Notes under the pieces: generated by a model
The model's input: the letters and a program-made list of their open reading frames with translations, nothing else
Told to the model about the DNA's origin: nothing
The model's database searches: none
Shown: in pieces, positions 17,189 to 25,344 of the stretch
How positions within the stretch are numbered: the stretch's first letter is position 1
Layout: each line of letters begins with the position of its first letter
Made by a program: the position numbers and the translations under genes
Assembly: GCA_937897645.1 (NCBI GenBank)
Contig: CALCNV010000097.1
Span: forward strand, 1 to 36,768
Direction of reading: 5' to 3'
DNA length: 36,768 nucleotides
From: an uncultured Lysobacteraceae bacterium
GTDB taxonomy: Bacteria; Pseudomonadota; Gammaproteobacteria; Xanthomonadales; Xanthomonadaceae

Positions 17189-17216
17189 CAAGCGCCCGGC
17201 AGATGCCGGGCGCTTG
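17189..17216 (-). terminator. Strong stem-loop just after qNor
   Basis: A perfect 12-bp GC-rich stem (17189-17200 with 17205-17216) closes an AGAT loop, 5 bp beyond the qNor stop. There is no U-run downstream, so it may be a partial terminator or an mRNA 3'-end stabiliser that sets the ratio of qNor to the small genes that follow. Confidence 0.6.
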
Positions 17217-17221
17217 CAGGC

Positions 17222-19552
17222 TCAGTGATCAACGCCTTCCGCCTGTGCCGCCAGCGCCGGGTCGCGCTTCGGTGCAACCCACAGCCGGAACACGAACCAC
17301 GCCAGTGCCAACGCGCCGATGCTGAAGATGGTGTCGCCCGGCACGCGCATCCACACCAGCAACTCCACGATGGGCCGCTGCATGAATTCCGCGGACCGTG
17401 CGTAGGAGTAGCCGTGTTCGATCGCCGCGATGAGCTGCATGATGCCCAGCGGCAACAGCGTCAGCAGGGCCATCAGGCTCAGGCCGATGTTGAGGCTCCA
17501 GAATGCGATCTTCAGCGGCTTGCCATCCCACACCATCTGCCCGCGGAGGCCGCGCAGGCAGAACAGCATCAACGCGATGCCGAGCATGCCGTACACGCCG
17601 AACAACGCAGTGTGGCCATGCAACGGCGTCAGGTTGAGGCCCTGCATGTAGTACAGCGACAGCGGCGGGTTGATGAGGAAGCCGAACAGGCCCGCACCCA
17701 CCAGGTTCCAGAACGACACCGCGATGAAGAACATCACCGGCCAGCGGTAGCGCGCCATCCATGGCGTGGACTTGCCGAGCTTGAAGGTGTGGTACGCCTC
17801 GAAGCCGATGTAGGCCAGGGGCACGACTTCCAAGGCACTGAAGCTTGCGCCAATCGCCACCACCGAGATCGGCGTGCCGATGAAGTACAGGTGGTGCAGG
17901 GTGCCGAGCACGCCGCCCGCCATGAACACGATGGTGGCGAACAGCACGGCGGCGGTTGCCGTGGAGGTCTTGATCAGGCCCAGGCGGGTGAAGATCAGCG
18001 ACATCACCGCGGTGGCGAACACTTCGAAGAAGCCTTCCACCCACAGGTGCACCAACCACCAGCGCCAGTACTCGACTTCGGAAATATGCGTGTGCTCGCC
18101 CCACATCAGGGCGGCGCCGAAGAACAGGCCGATGGCGGCGGTGGAGGCGAACAGAAGGGCGATGATCGATTTCGAATCCGTCGATGGCCCGCGCAGGATG
18201 GGCCACAGCGCACGCCCGACCAGCGTCACCCACAGCAGCAGGCCGATGAACAGGTACCACTGCCAGAAGCGGCCCATGTCGGCGTATTCCCAACCCTGAT
18301 GGCCGAACCAGAAGTTGTGCTCCAGCCCGAGTTTCTGCATCACGGCCAGCCATTGGCCAGTGAAGGAACCCACCACGATCAGCAACAGCGAGACGAACAG
18401 GAAATTGACGCCGAAGCGCTGGTATTTGGGTTCGTGCCCGGACAGTGCAGGCGCGATGTACAGGCCGGTACCCAGCCACGCGACCGCGATCCACAGCACG
18501 CCGAGCTGCGTGTGCCAGGTGCGTGACAGCGAATACGGCAGGATTTCCGAGAGCGCGAAGCCGTAGGCGACCTGGCCTTCCACCTGGTAGTGCGCGGTGA
18601 TCGCGCCCAGCAGGATCTGGGTCAGGAACAGTGCGAGTACCACCCAGAAATACTTGGCGACCGCACGCATCGAGGGCGTGATGCGCAAGGTGGCGAAGGG
18701 ATCGCTTTTTGGAAGCTCATGCGCGGGTTCGCCGCGCGCATGGGTGACGGCATGGTGCCAGCCGAGTATCGCGATGCCGGCGATCAGGAACAGCACGCTG
18801 AACGACGACCACAGCCACAGCGACGGCGGTGGCGTATTGCCTACCAGCGGTTCGCTGGGCCAGTTGTTGGTGTAGGTGACTTTCTTGCTGGCCACGCCGG
18901 TGCTGTCCGGTGCAGCGGCAGCGCCTGGATCGCTGGCGCGTTCGGTGGTCGCGGCCCAGGCCGTCCACCAGAAGAACGCAGTCAGTGCGCGGCGGTGTTC
19001 CGGCGTGTCCACGGTGGACTGCTTCATTGCGTAGGCTTCGCGCAACGCAAGCGTGGCCGGGTCGTTGCCAAACAGGCTTTCGTAGTGGGCCGCCACGTTG
19101 GAGATGGCGACCGCGCGATCCTCGGTGAGGGTGATCGTGCCCGTTGCTGCGTCGTAGGTATTGGCCCGCATCATCGCCTGCAGCCGGCTGCGCAGTGCGG
19201 CCTGCTGTTCGGCGTCCAGTTGCGCATACGTGGCCGTGCTGTCATCGCGGCGCGCCCACAGGTCGAGCACGCCGACGGCTTCGCGGTGCAGCCAGTCCGC
19301 GCTCCAGTCTGGCGCGACATAGCCGCCATGGCCCCATATGGAGCCCAGCTGCATGCCGCCCATGGATTGCCACACTTGCCGGCCGGTCTCGATGTCGGCC
19401 CTGGTGTAGACCACCTGACCGCTTTCGGTGACGACGCGTTCCGGCATGGGCGGCGCGGCGCGGAAGATTTCTCCGCCCGCCCACAGCAGTACCGAAAATG
19501 AGGCCACGAGCAAGATGGCCAGTCCCAGCCAGAGTCTTCGATAGTTGTGCAT
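17222..19552 (-). CDS. norZ: Quinol-dependent nitric oxide reductase (single-subunit qNor)
   Basis: This enzyme reduces two NO to N2O with electrons from quinol at the inner membrane. The 776-residue length and the N-terminal membrane anchor plus periplasmic domain (about residues 25-230) are those of single-subunit qNor; no separate norC is nearby. The catalytic core has the heme-copper-oxidase-like helices. Visible landmarks are H502-LWVEGFFE-510, HH at 553-554, and H645-G-H647 in LHGHTALFGVYG, candidates for heme b, heme b3 and FeB ligands. The ATG at 19552 has GGAG six bases upstream. An Fnr-like box lies about 60 bp upstream. It detoxifies the NO made by NirK. Confidence 0.96.
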   Translation of the reverse strand: MHNYRRLWLGLAILLVASFSVLLWAGGEIFRAAPPMPERVVTESGQVVYTRADIETGRQVWQSMGGMQLGSIWGHGGYVAPDWSADWLHREAVGVLDLWARRDDSTATYAQLDAEQQAALRSRLQAMMRANTYDAATGTITLTEDRAVAISNVAAHYESLFGNDPATLALREAYAMKQSTVDTPEHRRALTAFFWWTAWAATTERASDPGAAAAPDSTGVASKKVTYTNNWPSEPLVGNTPPPSLWLWSSFSVLFLIAGIAILGWHHAVTHARGEPAHELPKSDPFATLRITPSMRAVAKYFWVVLALFLTQILLGAITAHYQVEGQVAYGFALSEILPYSLSRTWHTQLGVLWIAVAWLGTGLYIAPALSGHEPKYQRFGVNFLFVSLLLIVVGSFTGQWLAVMQKLGLEHNFWFGHQGWEYADMGRFWQWYLFIGLLLWVTLVGRALWPILRGPSTDSKSIIALLFASTAAIGLFFGAALMWGEHTHISEVEYWRWWLVHLWVEGFFEVFATAVMSLIFTRLGLIKTSTATAAVLFATIVFMAGGVLGTLHHLYFIGTPISVVAIGASFSALEVVPLAYIGFEAYHTFKLGKSTPWMARYRWPVMFFIAVSFWNLVGAGLFGFLINPPLSLYYMQGLNLTPLHGHTALFGVYGMLGIALMLFCLRGLRGQMVWDGKPLKIAFWSLNIGLSLMALLTLLPLGIMQLIAAIEHGYSYARSAEFMQRPIVELLVWMRVPGDTIFSIGALALAWFVFRLWVAPKRDPALAAQAEGVDH

Positions 19553-19604
19553 GGCGGTCTCCAGGGTGATGCGCCATGTTCGGCGGCATCACCCGGGCAT
19601 CGCC

Positions 19605-19618
19605 ATGACCTGGGTCAA
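19605..19618 (-). promoter_or_regulatory. Fnr/Dnr-type box upstream of qNor
   Basis: On the minus strand the palindrome is TTGAC-N4-GTCAT, one base short of perfect symmetry, centred about 60 bp before the qNor ATG. GAACAT at 19581-19576 is a weak -10 one base off the class II position. It probably couples NO reduction to the same regulator as nirK. Confidence 0.65.
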
Positions 19619-19692
19619 GCGCGGGCCCATCACTACAGGCAAGGCATGTATGCGAACAGCAGGACGCCACCTGCGCCGCTGACGCGCGGTGG

Positions 19693-20445
19693 CTACTTGC
19701 GCAGGATCGGCGCCGCCAGCACTTGCAGTCGTTCGCGCGCCACCAGCTCCACTTCGCGGCGGTCTATCTTCAGCAGTCCATCGCCCTCGAAACGCTTGAG
19801 TACGCGGCTTACCGTTTCCGGTGCCAGCCGCAGGTAGTTGGCGATATCGGTGCGGGCCATGGTCAACTGGAAGCGGTCGGCGGAAAATCCGCGCGCCGCG
19901 AGTCGGCGTGACAAGCCGACCAGGAATGCGGCCATGCGCTGGTCGGCCGACCAGTCGCCGGCCAGCTGCGACGCGCTGCCGATGTCGCGGCTCATCAAGC
20001 GGAACAGGTGCTGTTGCAAGCCGGGCAGCCGCGCCGCAAGCACCGAAATCTTTGGAAACGAGAAGCGGCACAGCATCACCGTGTCCAGCGCCACCGCATT
20101 GCACGGATACGATTCGCCATCGATCGCATTCAGGCCGATCACTTCGCCGGGCAGGTGGAAGCCGAGGACGTGTTCATGGCCGTCGCTGTCGATGGCGTAG
20201 GTCTTCACCGTGCCGGCGCGCACCGCCGCGATCGCTTCGAATGGGTCGCCTTCGCGGAACAGGTGCTGGCCCGCGTGCAGCGGGCCGACATGTTCGACCA
20301 GGACATGCAGGTCCATCAGCGCGCGCTTGTCCATGCCTTGGGACAGGCAGGCCTGCGAGAACGCGCAGGTCGTGCAGAAACGCAGCGTGTCGCCATCGTC
20401 GGCGAGGATGCTGGTATCCAGGCGCGGAAAGGCCGTGCCGCTCAT
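19693..20445 (-). CDS. fnr: Fnr/Anr-type oxygen-sensing transcription regulator
   Basis: A 250-residue regulator of the CRP/FNR superfamily. Cys24, Cys27 and Cys33 in FCTTCAFSQAC, with Cys126 in MLCRFSF, match the four [4Fe-4S] ligands of FNR, so it should sense oxygen directly. This separates it from cluster-free Dnr/NnrR proteins. An additional Cys115 is present. The cyclic-nucleotide-like beta-barrel spans about residues 50-140. The helix-turn-helix ends in ETVSR (210-214), the residues that read TTGAT half-sites. It starts 16 bp after hemN and shares its promoter, which holds a perfect FNR box; autoregulation is likely. Targets in the window appear to be hemN, nirK and qNor. Confidence 0.93.
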   Translation of the reverse strand: MSGTAFPRLDTSILADDGDTLRFCTTCAFSQACLSQGMDKRALMDLHVLVEHVGPLHAGQHLFREGDPFEAIAAVRAGTVKTYAIDSDGHEHVLGFHLPGEVIGLNAIDGESYPCNAVALDTVMLCRFSFPKISVLAARLPGLQQHLFRLMSRDIGSASQLAGDWSADQRMAAFLVGLSRRLAARGFSADRFQLTMARTDIANYLRLAPETVSRVLKRFEGDGLLKIDRREVELVARERLQVLAAPILRK

Positions 20446-20461
20446 GCTGCCCCGACGCGGG

Positions 20462-21877
20462 TCAGATGGCGCGCGAAAAGCGTGGCGCCGCTGCCGGGGC
20501 AGGGTCCGCGGCAGTGGCTGGCGGTTGCAGGTAGTGGTCGAAGCACATGGCGATATTACGCAACAACAGCCGGCCCTGCGCCGTCACCGCGATGCGGCCT
20601 GGCTCCAGGCGGACCAGTCCGTCTGCCTGCAAGGGCTGCAGCTTCACCAGGGCATCGGCGAAGTAGGTGGTGAAGTCGATCGCATGCCGGCGTTCCAGCG
20701 CTTCGATCGGTACTTCGCCCTGGCACATCAACTGCTGGATCAGGTCGGCGCGCAGCACGTCATCCGCGGACAGCCGCATGCCACGGAACACCGGCAGGCG
20801 GCCTTCGTCCAGCGCGGCCTGCCAACTGGGCAGGTCACGCGGATTCTGGCTGAAGCTGTCGCCGACATGGCTGATCGCGCTCACGCCCATGCCGACGAGG
20901 TCGGTATCCGCATGGGTGGTGTAGCCCATGAAGTTGCGATGCAGGCTGCCGCGTTGCTGGGCCAGCGCCAGTTCGTCGTCAGGCAGGGCGAAGTGGTCCA
21001 TGCCGATGTAGACGTAACCGGCGGCGGTGAGTTTTTCGATGGCCAGGCTCAGCAGTTGCAGCTTCAGCTCGGCAGTGGGCAAGTCCGTGGCATCGAGTTG
21101 GCGTTGCGCCTTGAACAGGTTCGGCAGGTGCGCGTAGCCATACACGGCCAGGCGGTCCGGGCGCGCGTCGATCACCGTATCCAGGGTGCGCGTGAAACCT
21201 TCCAGGTTCTGCCTGGGCAGGCCGTAGATCAGGTCCACGTTGACCGAGCGCATTCCATAGGTGCGGCACGCGCGCAGGATGGCCAGGGTTTCTTCCACGC
21301 CCTGGATGCGGTTCACGGCTTCCTGCACGGCAGGATCGAAGTCCTGCACGCCCAGGCTGGCGCGGTTGAAACCGGTGTCTGCCAGCAGGCCGACATCGTC
21401 GGGTTTCAGGAAGCGCGGATCGAGTTCTATGGAGATATCACGATGGTCCGCGTTGCTGAAACGGAAGTGCCCGCGCAGCACGTCCACGGCTTCGGCCAGC
21501 TGTGCAGGCGACAGGAAATTGGGCGTGCCGCCGCCGAAATGCAGCTGCACCACTTCGCGGTCACGGTCGAACATGGCAGAGGTCAGCTCGATTTCCCGGT
21601 ACAGGCGCGCCAGGTACACCTCGCCACGCGCCAGGTCGCGGGTGATGACGCGGTTGCAGCCGCAGTAGAAACACGGGCTCATGCAGAACGGCACGTGCAG
21701 GTACAGCGACAGGCGGCGCGGGATCGGGTCGCCGTTGCTGAGCTGCACGACTTCGCGCAATTCGGCTTCGCCAAAGCGGTCGCTGAACTGCGGTGCGGTC
21801 GGGTAGGAGGTATAGCGCGGGCCCGGCCGGTCGTAGCGGCGCAGCAGGTCCGGATCGAAGGAAGTGTTGGGAATCAT
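20462..21877 (-). CDS. hemN: Oxygen-independent coproporphyrinogen III oxidase HemN
   Basis: A radical-SAM enzyme of 471 residues that makes protoporphyrinogen IX without oxygen, supplying heme for NirK and qNor under anoxia. The N-terminal YDRPGPRYTSYPTAPQF is typical of HemN. The cluster motif is C65-MSP-C69-FY-C72-G-C74. Further signatures are HFGGGTPNFL, ELDPRFL, ASLGVQDFDPAVQ and GYTTHADTDLVGMGVSAIS. The ATG at 21877 is the furthest possible start, because an in-frame TAG lies four codons upstream. No clear ribosome-binding site precedes it. It is the first gene of hemN-fnr. Confidence 0.96.
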   Translation of the reverse strand: MIPNTSFDPDLLRRYDRPGPRYTSYPTAPQFSDRFGEAELREVVQLSNGDPIPRRLSLYLHVPFCMSPCFYCGCNRVITRDLARGEVYLARLYREIELTSAMFDRDREVVQLHFGGGTPNFLSPAQLAEAVDVLRGHFRFSNADHRDISIELDPRFLKPDDVGLLADTGFNRASLGVQDFDPAVQEAVNRIQGVEETLAILRACRTYGMRSVNVDLIYGLPRQNLEGFTRTLDTVIDARPDRLAVYGYAHLPNLFKAQRQLDATDLPTAELKLQLLSLAIEKLTAAGYVYIGMDHFALPDDELALAQQRGSLHRNFMGYTTHADTDLVGMGVSAISHVGDSFSQNPRDLPSWQAALDEGRLPVFRGMRLSADDVLRADLIQQLMCQGEVPIEALERRHAIDFTTYFADALVKLQPLQADGLVRLEPGRIAVTAQGRLLLRNIAMCFDHYLQPPATAADPAPAAAPRFSRAI

Positions 21878-21883
21878 GCCGGC

Positions 21884-21925
21884 AGCCTAGCCGGACCTGC
21901 CCGCCGTGGCCTTGATGTCGATCAA
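21884..21925 (-). promoter_or_regulatory. Fnr-dependent hemN-fnr promoter
   Basis: A perfect FNR consensus TTGAT-GTCG-ATCAA occupies 21912-21925, centred at 21918.5. A -10-like TAGGCT lies at 21889-21884. For a class II site centred at -41.5 the +1 falls exactly on the A of the hemN ATG at 21877, and the -10 falls at -12 to -7. The mRNA may therefore be leaderless. Confidence 0.8.
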
Positions 21926-21995
21926 TTGGATGGCAGATAGTCCGAACAAAGGGGCGGACCAGAAAGGACAGAGATAGTTGATAGGCCTACCCTTT

Positions 21996-22063
21996 GTGGG
22001 AGCGACGCAAGTCGCGATGAAGCTGTCCGGGTAACGCTTCATCGCGACTTACGTCGCTCCTAC
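21996..22063. repeat. REP element, GTGGGAGCGACG class, inverted pair
   Basis: Outer arms 21996-22023 and 22036-22063 match over 28 bp with two differences (GTGGGAGCGACGCAAG against GTAGGAGCGACGTAAG). It lies 8 bp after the GH97 stop, between that gene and the hemN promoter. Confidence 0.9.
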
Positions 22064-22071
22064 AAGCCGCA

Positions 22072-24093
22072 CTAATTCGCGACGAAGCGGATCGCCTGGC
22101 CGCCGCCTGGGGCAAGGCGCAGGGTCAAGGTATCGGTGCTGGTGACCGTGCGCTCCTCGATCACGATGTCCTGCGGCGCGTGCTTCCAGTGGGCGTTGTC
22201 GCCGTCGCGGTAGATCTGCGCGGTGTAGGTGCGGCCCGGATCCAGGAACGACAGCGGCGCGCTCAGTTCGCGTGCTTCCTCATCGGTGATCGCGCCCAGG
22301 TACCAGTTGTCGCTGTGCCGGTCCTTGCGCACGATGGTGACGAAATCGCCGACCTCGCCGTTCAGCACGCGGGTGTCGTCCCAATCGACCGGAACGTCTT
22401 CGATGAATTTGAACGGCTTGGGGTTGGCTTCGTAGTTGTCCAGCAGGTCAGCGGCCATCTGCAGCGGGCTGTAGATGGTGACGTACAGGGCAAGCTGCTT
22501 GGCCCAGGTCGTGGCCACGCCGTCCGGTGCGCGCGTCTTCATGCCGAAGATGCCGGGCGTGTAGTCCATGGGCCCGGCCAGCAGGCGGGTGAACGCAAGG
22601 TTCGCCTCGTGCTCCGGCGGATTGCCGGGCTGGCCCCATGCGCTGAACTCCATGCCGCGCGCGCCTTCGCGCGTGACCCAGTTGGGGTAGGTGCGGCGCA
22701 GGCCGGTGTCCTTGATGGGTTCGTGCGGATTGACGGCGATGTGGTGCCTTGCGGCGGCATCCACCACCTTCTGGTGGTGGCGCGCCATGTCCTGGCCTTC
22801 ATGCCACGCGTAATGCAGCTTGCCATCGGTGCCGATGACCTTGGCCTGCCCGGCATCGGCGACATAGCCGGTCTTGACCGCATCGATGCCGAGCTTCTGG
22901 TACAGGTCGAAGCCGGCTTCCATCTGCGATTCGTAATGCGCGGCGTTGCCCGAGGTCTCGTGGTGGCCGATCAGGCGCACGTTCTTCGACTTGGCGTAGG
23001 CCGCGAGTTTCTCGATGTCGAAATCCGGATAGGCCTGGGTGAAGCTGAAGTCCTGGCCATTGCCGAACCATTCGCCATCCCAGCCCACGTTCCAGCCTTC
23101 CACCAGTACGCCACCCAGGCCGTGCTTGGCGGCGAAGTCGATGTGGCGCATCACGTTTTCGTTGGTCGCGCCGTGCTTGGGCCCGGAGGCCCATGTCTTG
23201 GTCTCCAGGTGCATTTCCCACCACACGCCGACGTACTTCATCGGCTTCACCCAGGACACGTCGCCGAGCGCATTGGGTTCGTTGAGGTTGAGGATGAGGC
23301 TGGACATGATCAGTCCGCCGGCCGTGTCGGACACCTGCAGCGTGCGCCACGGCGTGTGGAACGGCGCATCGCGCACCACTTTCCCATCGCCGATGCCGGG
23401 CGTAAGCATGGCGCGGAATTTCAGGTCTTCCACCCGGGTCAGGTTCATGCCCGAATAATCCACCAGCGCGGCTTCATGGATCGACAGGTGCAGGCCACTG
23501 TCGAAGCGCAAGGTCATCGGTGTCTGCGCGTCGCCGACTTCCTGCACGGGCGTGCGGTGGTACAGGTATTCCTCGCGGTTCCATTCGCCGGCCGGGATCC
23601 ACCAGGCGGTGGCGGGTGCGGCGATGTTGAACTCGGTCAGTTCCTCGCCGATCTTCACCTGCTGCAGCGCATCCTGCTTCGGGAACTCATAGCGGAAGCC
23701 CAGGCCGTCGTCATACACGCGGAACACCACGTCCAGGCTGCGCTTCAGCGCGTTCTTTTCCTTCAGGGTCACGCGCATTTCGTTGTAGTGGTTGCGGATG
23801 CTGCGGCGTTCACCCCACGGCAATTCCCAGGTCTCGTCGAAGCTGCTGGTCTCGTGGCCGGTGATGACGAAGTTGCGTTCGAACTTCGGTGCATCCACGA
23901 AGATGAAACCCAGCCGCGAAGGCGCGATCACTGGCTTGCCCTTGCGCGACACCGCGTAACTCGGGCGTCCGTCGTTGTCGGTGGTCACGGCCACCGACAG
24001 GCTGCCGTCGGGCGAGGCGACCTGCACGCCGGGGGCCGCCAGTACGGACGTCGAAGCAGACAACAGGGTCAGTGCGAGGAGTCGGAGGAACAT
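22072..24093 (-). CDS. Exported GH97 family glycosidase (alpha-glucosidase type)
   Basis: A 673-residue secreted or periplasmic glycoside hydrolase of family 97 (SusB-like), cleaving alpha-linked glucose or galactose. A signal peptide (MFLRLLALTLLSASTSVLA) precedes an N-terminal beta-sandwich domain, a TIM barrel and a C-terminal beta domain. The conserved GHHETS (Glu379), HEPIK (Glu458) and GMEFSAW (Glu482) correspond to the SusB base and acid glutamates. VKTGYVAD replaces the Asp nucleophile region of retaining alpha-galactosidases, so the inverting alpha-glucosidase type is favoured. The start has GAAGG five bases upstream. It follows the DUF4105 gene by 48 bp and is not in a visible polysaccharide locus. 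Confidence 0.92.
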   Translation of the reverse strand: MFLRLLALTLLSASTSVLAAPGVQVASPDGSLSVAVTTDNDGRPSYAVSRKGKPVIAPSRLGFIFVDAPKFERNFVITGHETSSFDETWELPWGERRSIRNHYNEMRVTLKEKNALKRSLDVVFRVYDDGLGFRYEFPKQDALQQVKIGEELTEFNIAAPATAWWIPAGEWNREEYLYHRTPVQEVGDAQTPMTLRFDSGLHLSIHEAALVDYSGMNLTRVEDLKFRAMLTPGIGDGKVVRDAPFHTPWRTLQVSDTAGGLIMSSLILNLNEPNALGDVSWVKPMKYVGVWWEMHLETKTWASGPKHGATNENVMRHIDFAAKHGLGGVLVEGWNVGWDGEWFGNGQDFSFTQAYPDFDIEKLAAYAKSKNVRLIGHHETSGNAAHYESQMEAGFDLYQKLGIDAVKTGYVADAGQAKVIGTDGKLHYAWHEGQDMARHHQKVVDAAARHHIAVNPHEPIKDTGLRRTYPNWVTREGARGMEFSAWGQPGNPPEHEANLAFTRLLAGPMDYTPGIFGMKTRAPDGVATTWAKQLALYVTIYSPLQMAADLLDNYEANPKPFKFIEDVPVDWDDTRVLNGEVGDFVTIVRKDRHSDNWYLGAITDEEARELSAPLSFLDPGRTYTAQIYRDGDNAHWKHAPQDIVIEERTVTSTDTLTLRLAPGGGQAIRFVAN

Positions 24094-24141
24094 GCGCGCC
24101 TTCAGGGGTCCGGGTGAGCGCCGAATCCTGCGGTAGCCCGA

Positions 24142-25344
24142 TCAGTGGGACAAGCGTTGCCGACTGAATACGTATGCGAGGGCCACATGCACGGGCAGCA
24201 GCAAGGCCACCCAGCTCTGGTTGTATTGCAACGGAATCGGCAGCCAATGCAGGAACCACGCGAGCAACGCGCACGCTGCCACCGCGACTGCCAACCACGA
24301 AAACAGCCGGCCCGGAGTGCGGCGGCGCAGCACGGCCATTGCGCCGGGTATCAGCAACAGGCACAGCGGGTTCAGCAGCAGCAGGTTGCGGTTGGCCCAC
24401 GCGGCACGGTGCTCGGTGAAGCCCCACAGGTAGGCCAGCACCAGCCCGGCGATACCGCACAGCAGCCACAGCGGCAGCGCGAAGCTGGCCACTGCGCGCA
24501 GGTGCCGGCGCCCACCGATCACGATGCCAACGGCCAACGCGCAACCCAGCAGCAACCACGGCCACCAGCGGCGCGGTGCTTCCACCGGTTCGGGTGCGAT
24601 GCGGTGTGGCACCAGTACTTGCTCGGATTGCACCAGCGGGCGACCCGCGCTGTTCTTGGCCTGGCGCAGGCTGTCGGCCAGGCGCATGGGTACGTAGGCT
24701 TCTTCCCAGCGTGACATCGGCGTATCGGCGTACGGGCCCAGCCCGAGGTCGAAGCCCAGCCACATCCACGTCGCCGGCGAGGCCAGGCGCACCGCTTCGC
24801 TGCGGAAGGTGTTGCCACGCGAACGCCCGACCATCTGCGATTTCAGCGCGCCGCCCAACGCAGTATCCAGTGTGTCGCGCACTTGCGTGGAGCAGTTGTT
24901 GGTGAAGTAGTCGTAGCGGTAGCGTGCGTTCTCGGGCTTGGCGCGCTCGGCTAGTGCATCGGCGATGGCCTGGGCCTCGTCCGGCGGCAGGTCCAGCCAT
25001 TGCACGCTGACGCCGCGGCCGGTGTCGCGGTAGTAGGCCAGGTCCTGCTCCAGCGGCAGGGCCATCAGGTAGTACTGCATGTCGCCCTTGGCGAAACGAC
25101 TGGCGAAATCGGGTTCTTCCATGTTGAAGAAACCGAAGTTGTACGAAGTCGCCGCGCCTGTTTCCGCATCCACCACCACGATGGCATCGTGGCCGAAGCG
25201 CTCGAAGAAGATTTCACCCGGCTGCATCGTCGCCACGCCAATGCGCGGTGCCGCCGCCCACGCCGAAACAGCGAGCAGCGACAGCACACACAGTGCAACC
25301 AAGCGGGCGGGCAGCCTCTTAATTGTCGGACAGGACGCTGACAT
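24142..25344 (-). CDS. DUF4105 domain membrane protein
   Basis: A 400-residue envelope protein. A signal sequence (residues 1-30) is followed by a DUF4105-type periplasmic domain with GEIFFERFGHDAIVVVDAETG, YNFGFF and RYDYFTNNCSTQVRD. The spaced His and Cys suggest a papain/NlpC-like or transglutaminase-like core, though activity is unproven. About five hydrophobic segments form the C-terminal third (from about residue 265). The ATG at 25344 lies inside the end of corC (26-bp overlap) and gives a normal basic n-region. It is probably coupled to corC and followed by the GH97 gene. Confidence 0.8.
   Translation of the reverse strand: MSASCPTIKRLPARLVALCVLSLLAVSAWAAAPRIGVATMQPGEIFFERFGHDAIVVVDAETGAATSYNFGFFNMEEPDFASRFAKGDMQYYLMALPLEQDLAYYRDTGRGVSVQWLDLPPDEAQAIADALAERAKPENARYRYDYFTNNCSTQVRDTLDTALGGALKSQMVGRSRGNTFRSEAVRLASPATWMWLGFDLGLGPYADTPMSRWEEAYVPMRLADSLRQAKNSAGRPLVQSEQVLVPHRIAPEPVEAPRRWWPWLLLGCALAVGIVIGGRRHLRAVASFALPLWLLCGIAGLVLAYLWGFTEHRAAWANRNLLLLNPLCLLLIPGAMAVLRRRTPGRLFSWLAVAVAACALLAWFLHWLPIPLQYNQSWVALLLPVHVALAYVFSRQRLSH

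Noticed and set aside
17117..18526. 469-codon plus-strand open frame
   Set aside because: It is antisense to qNor and rich in His/Gln/Glu with no recognisable domain.
22180..24117. 645-codon plus-strand open frame
   Set aside because: It is antisense to the GH97 glycosidase, whose active-site motifs are intact.
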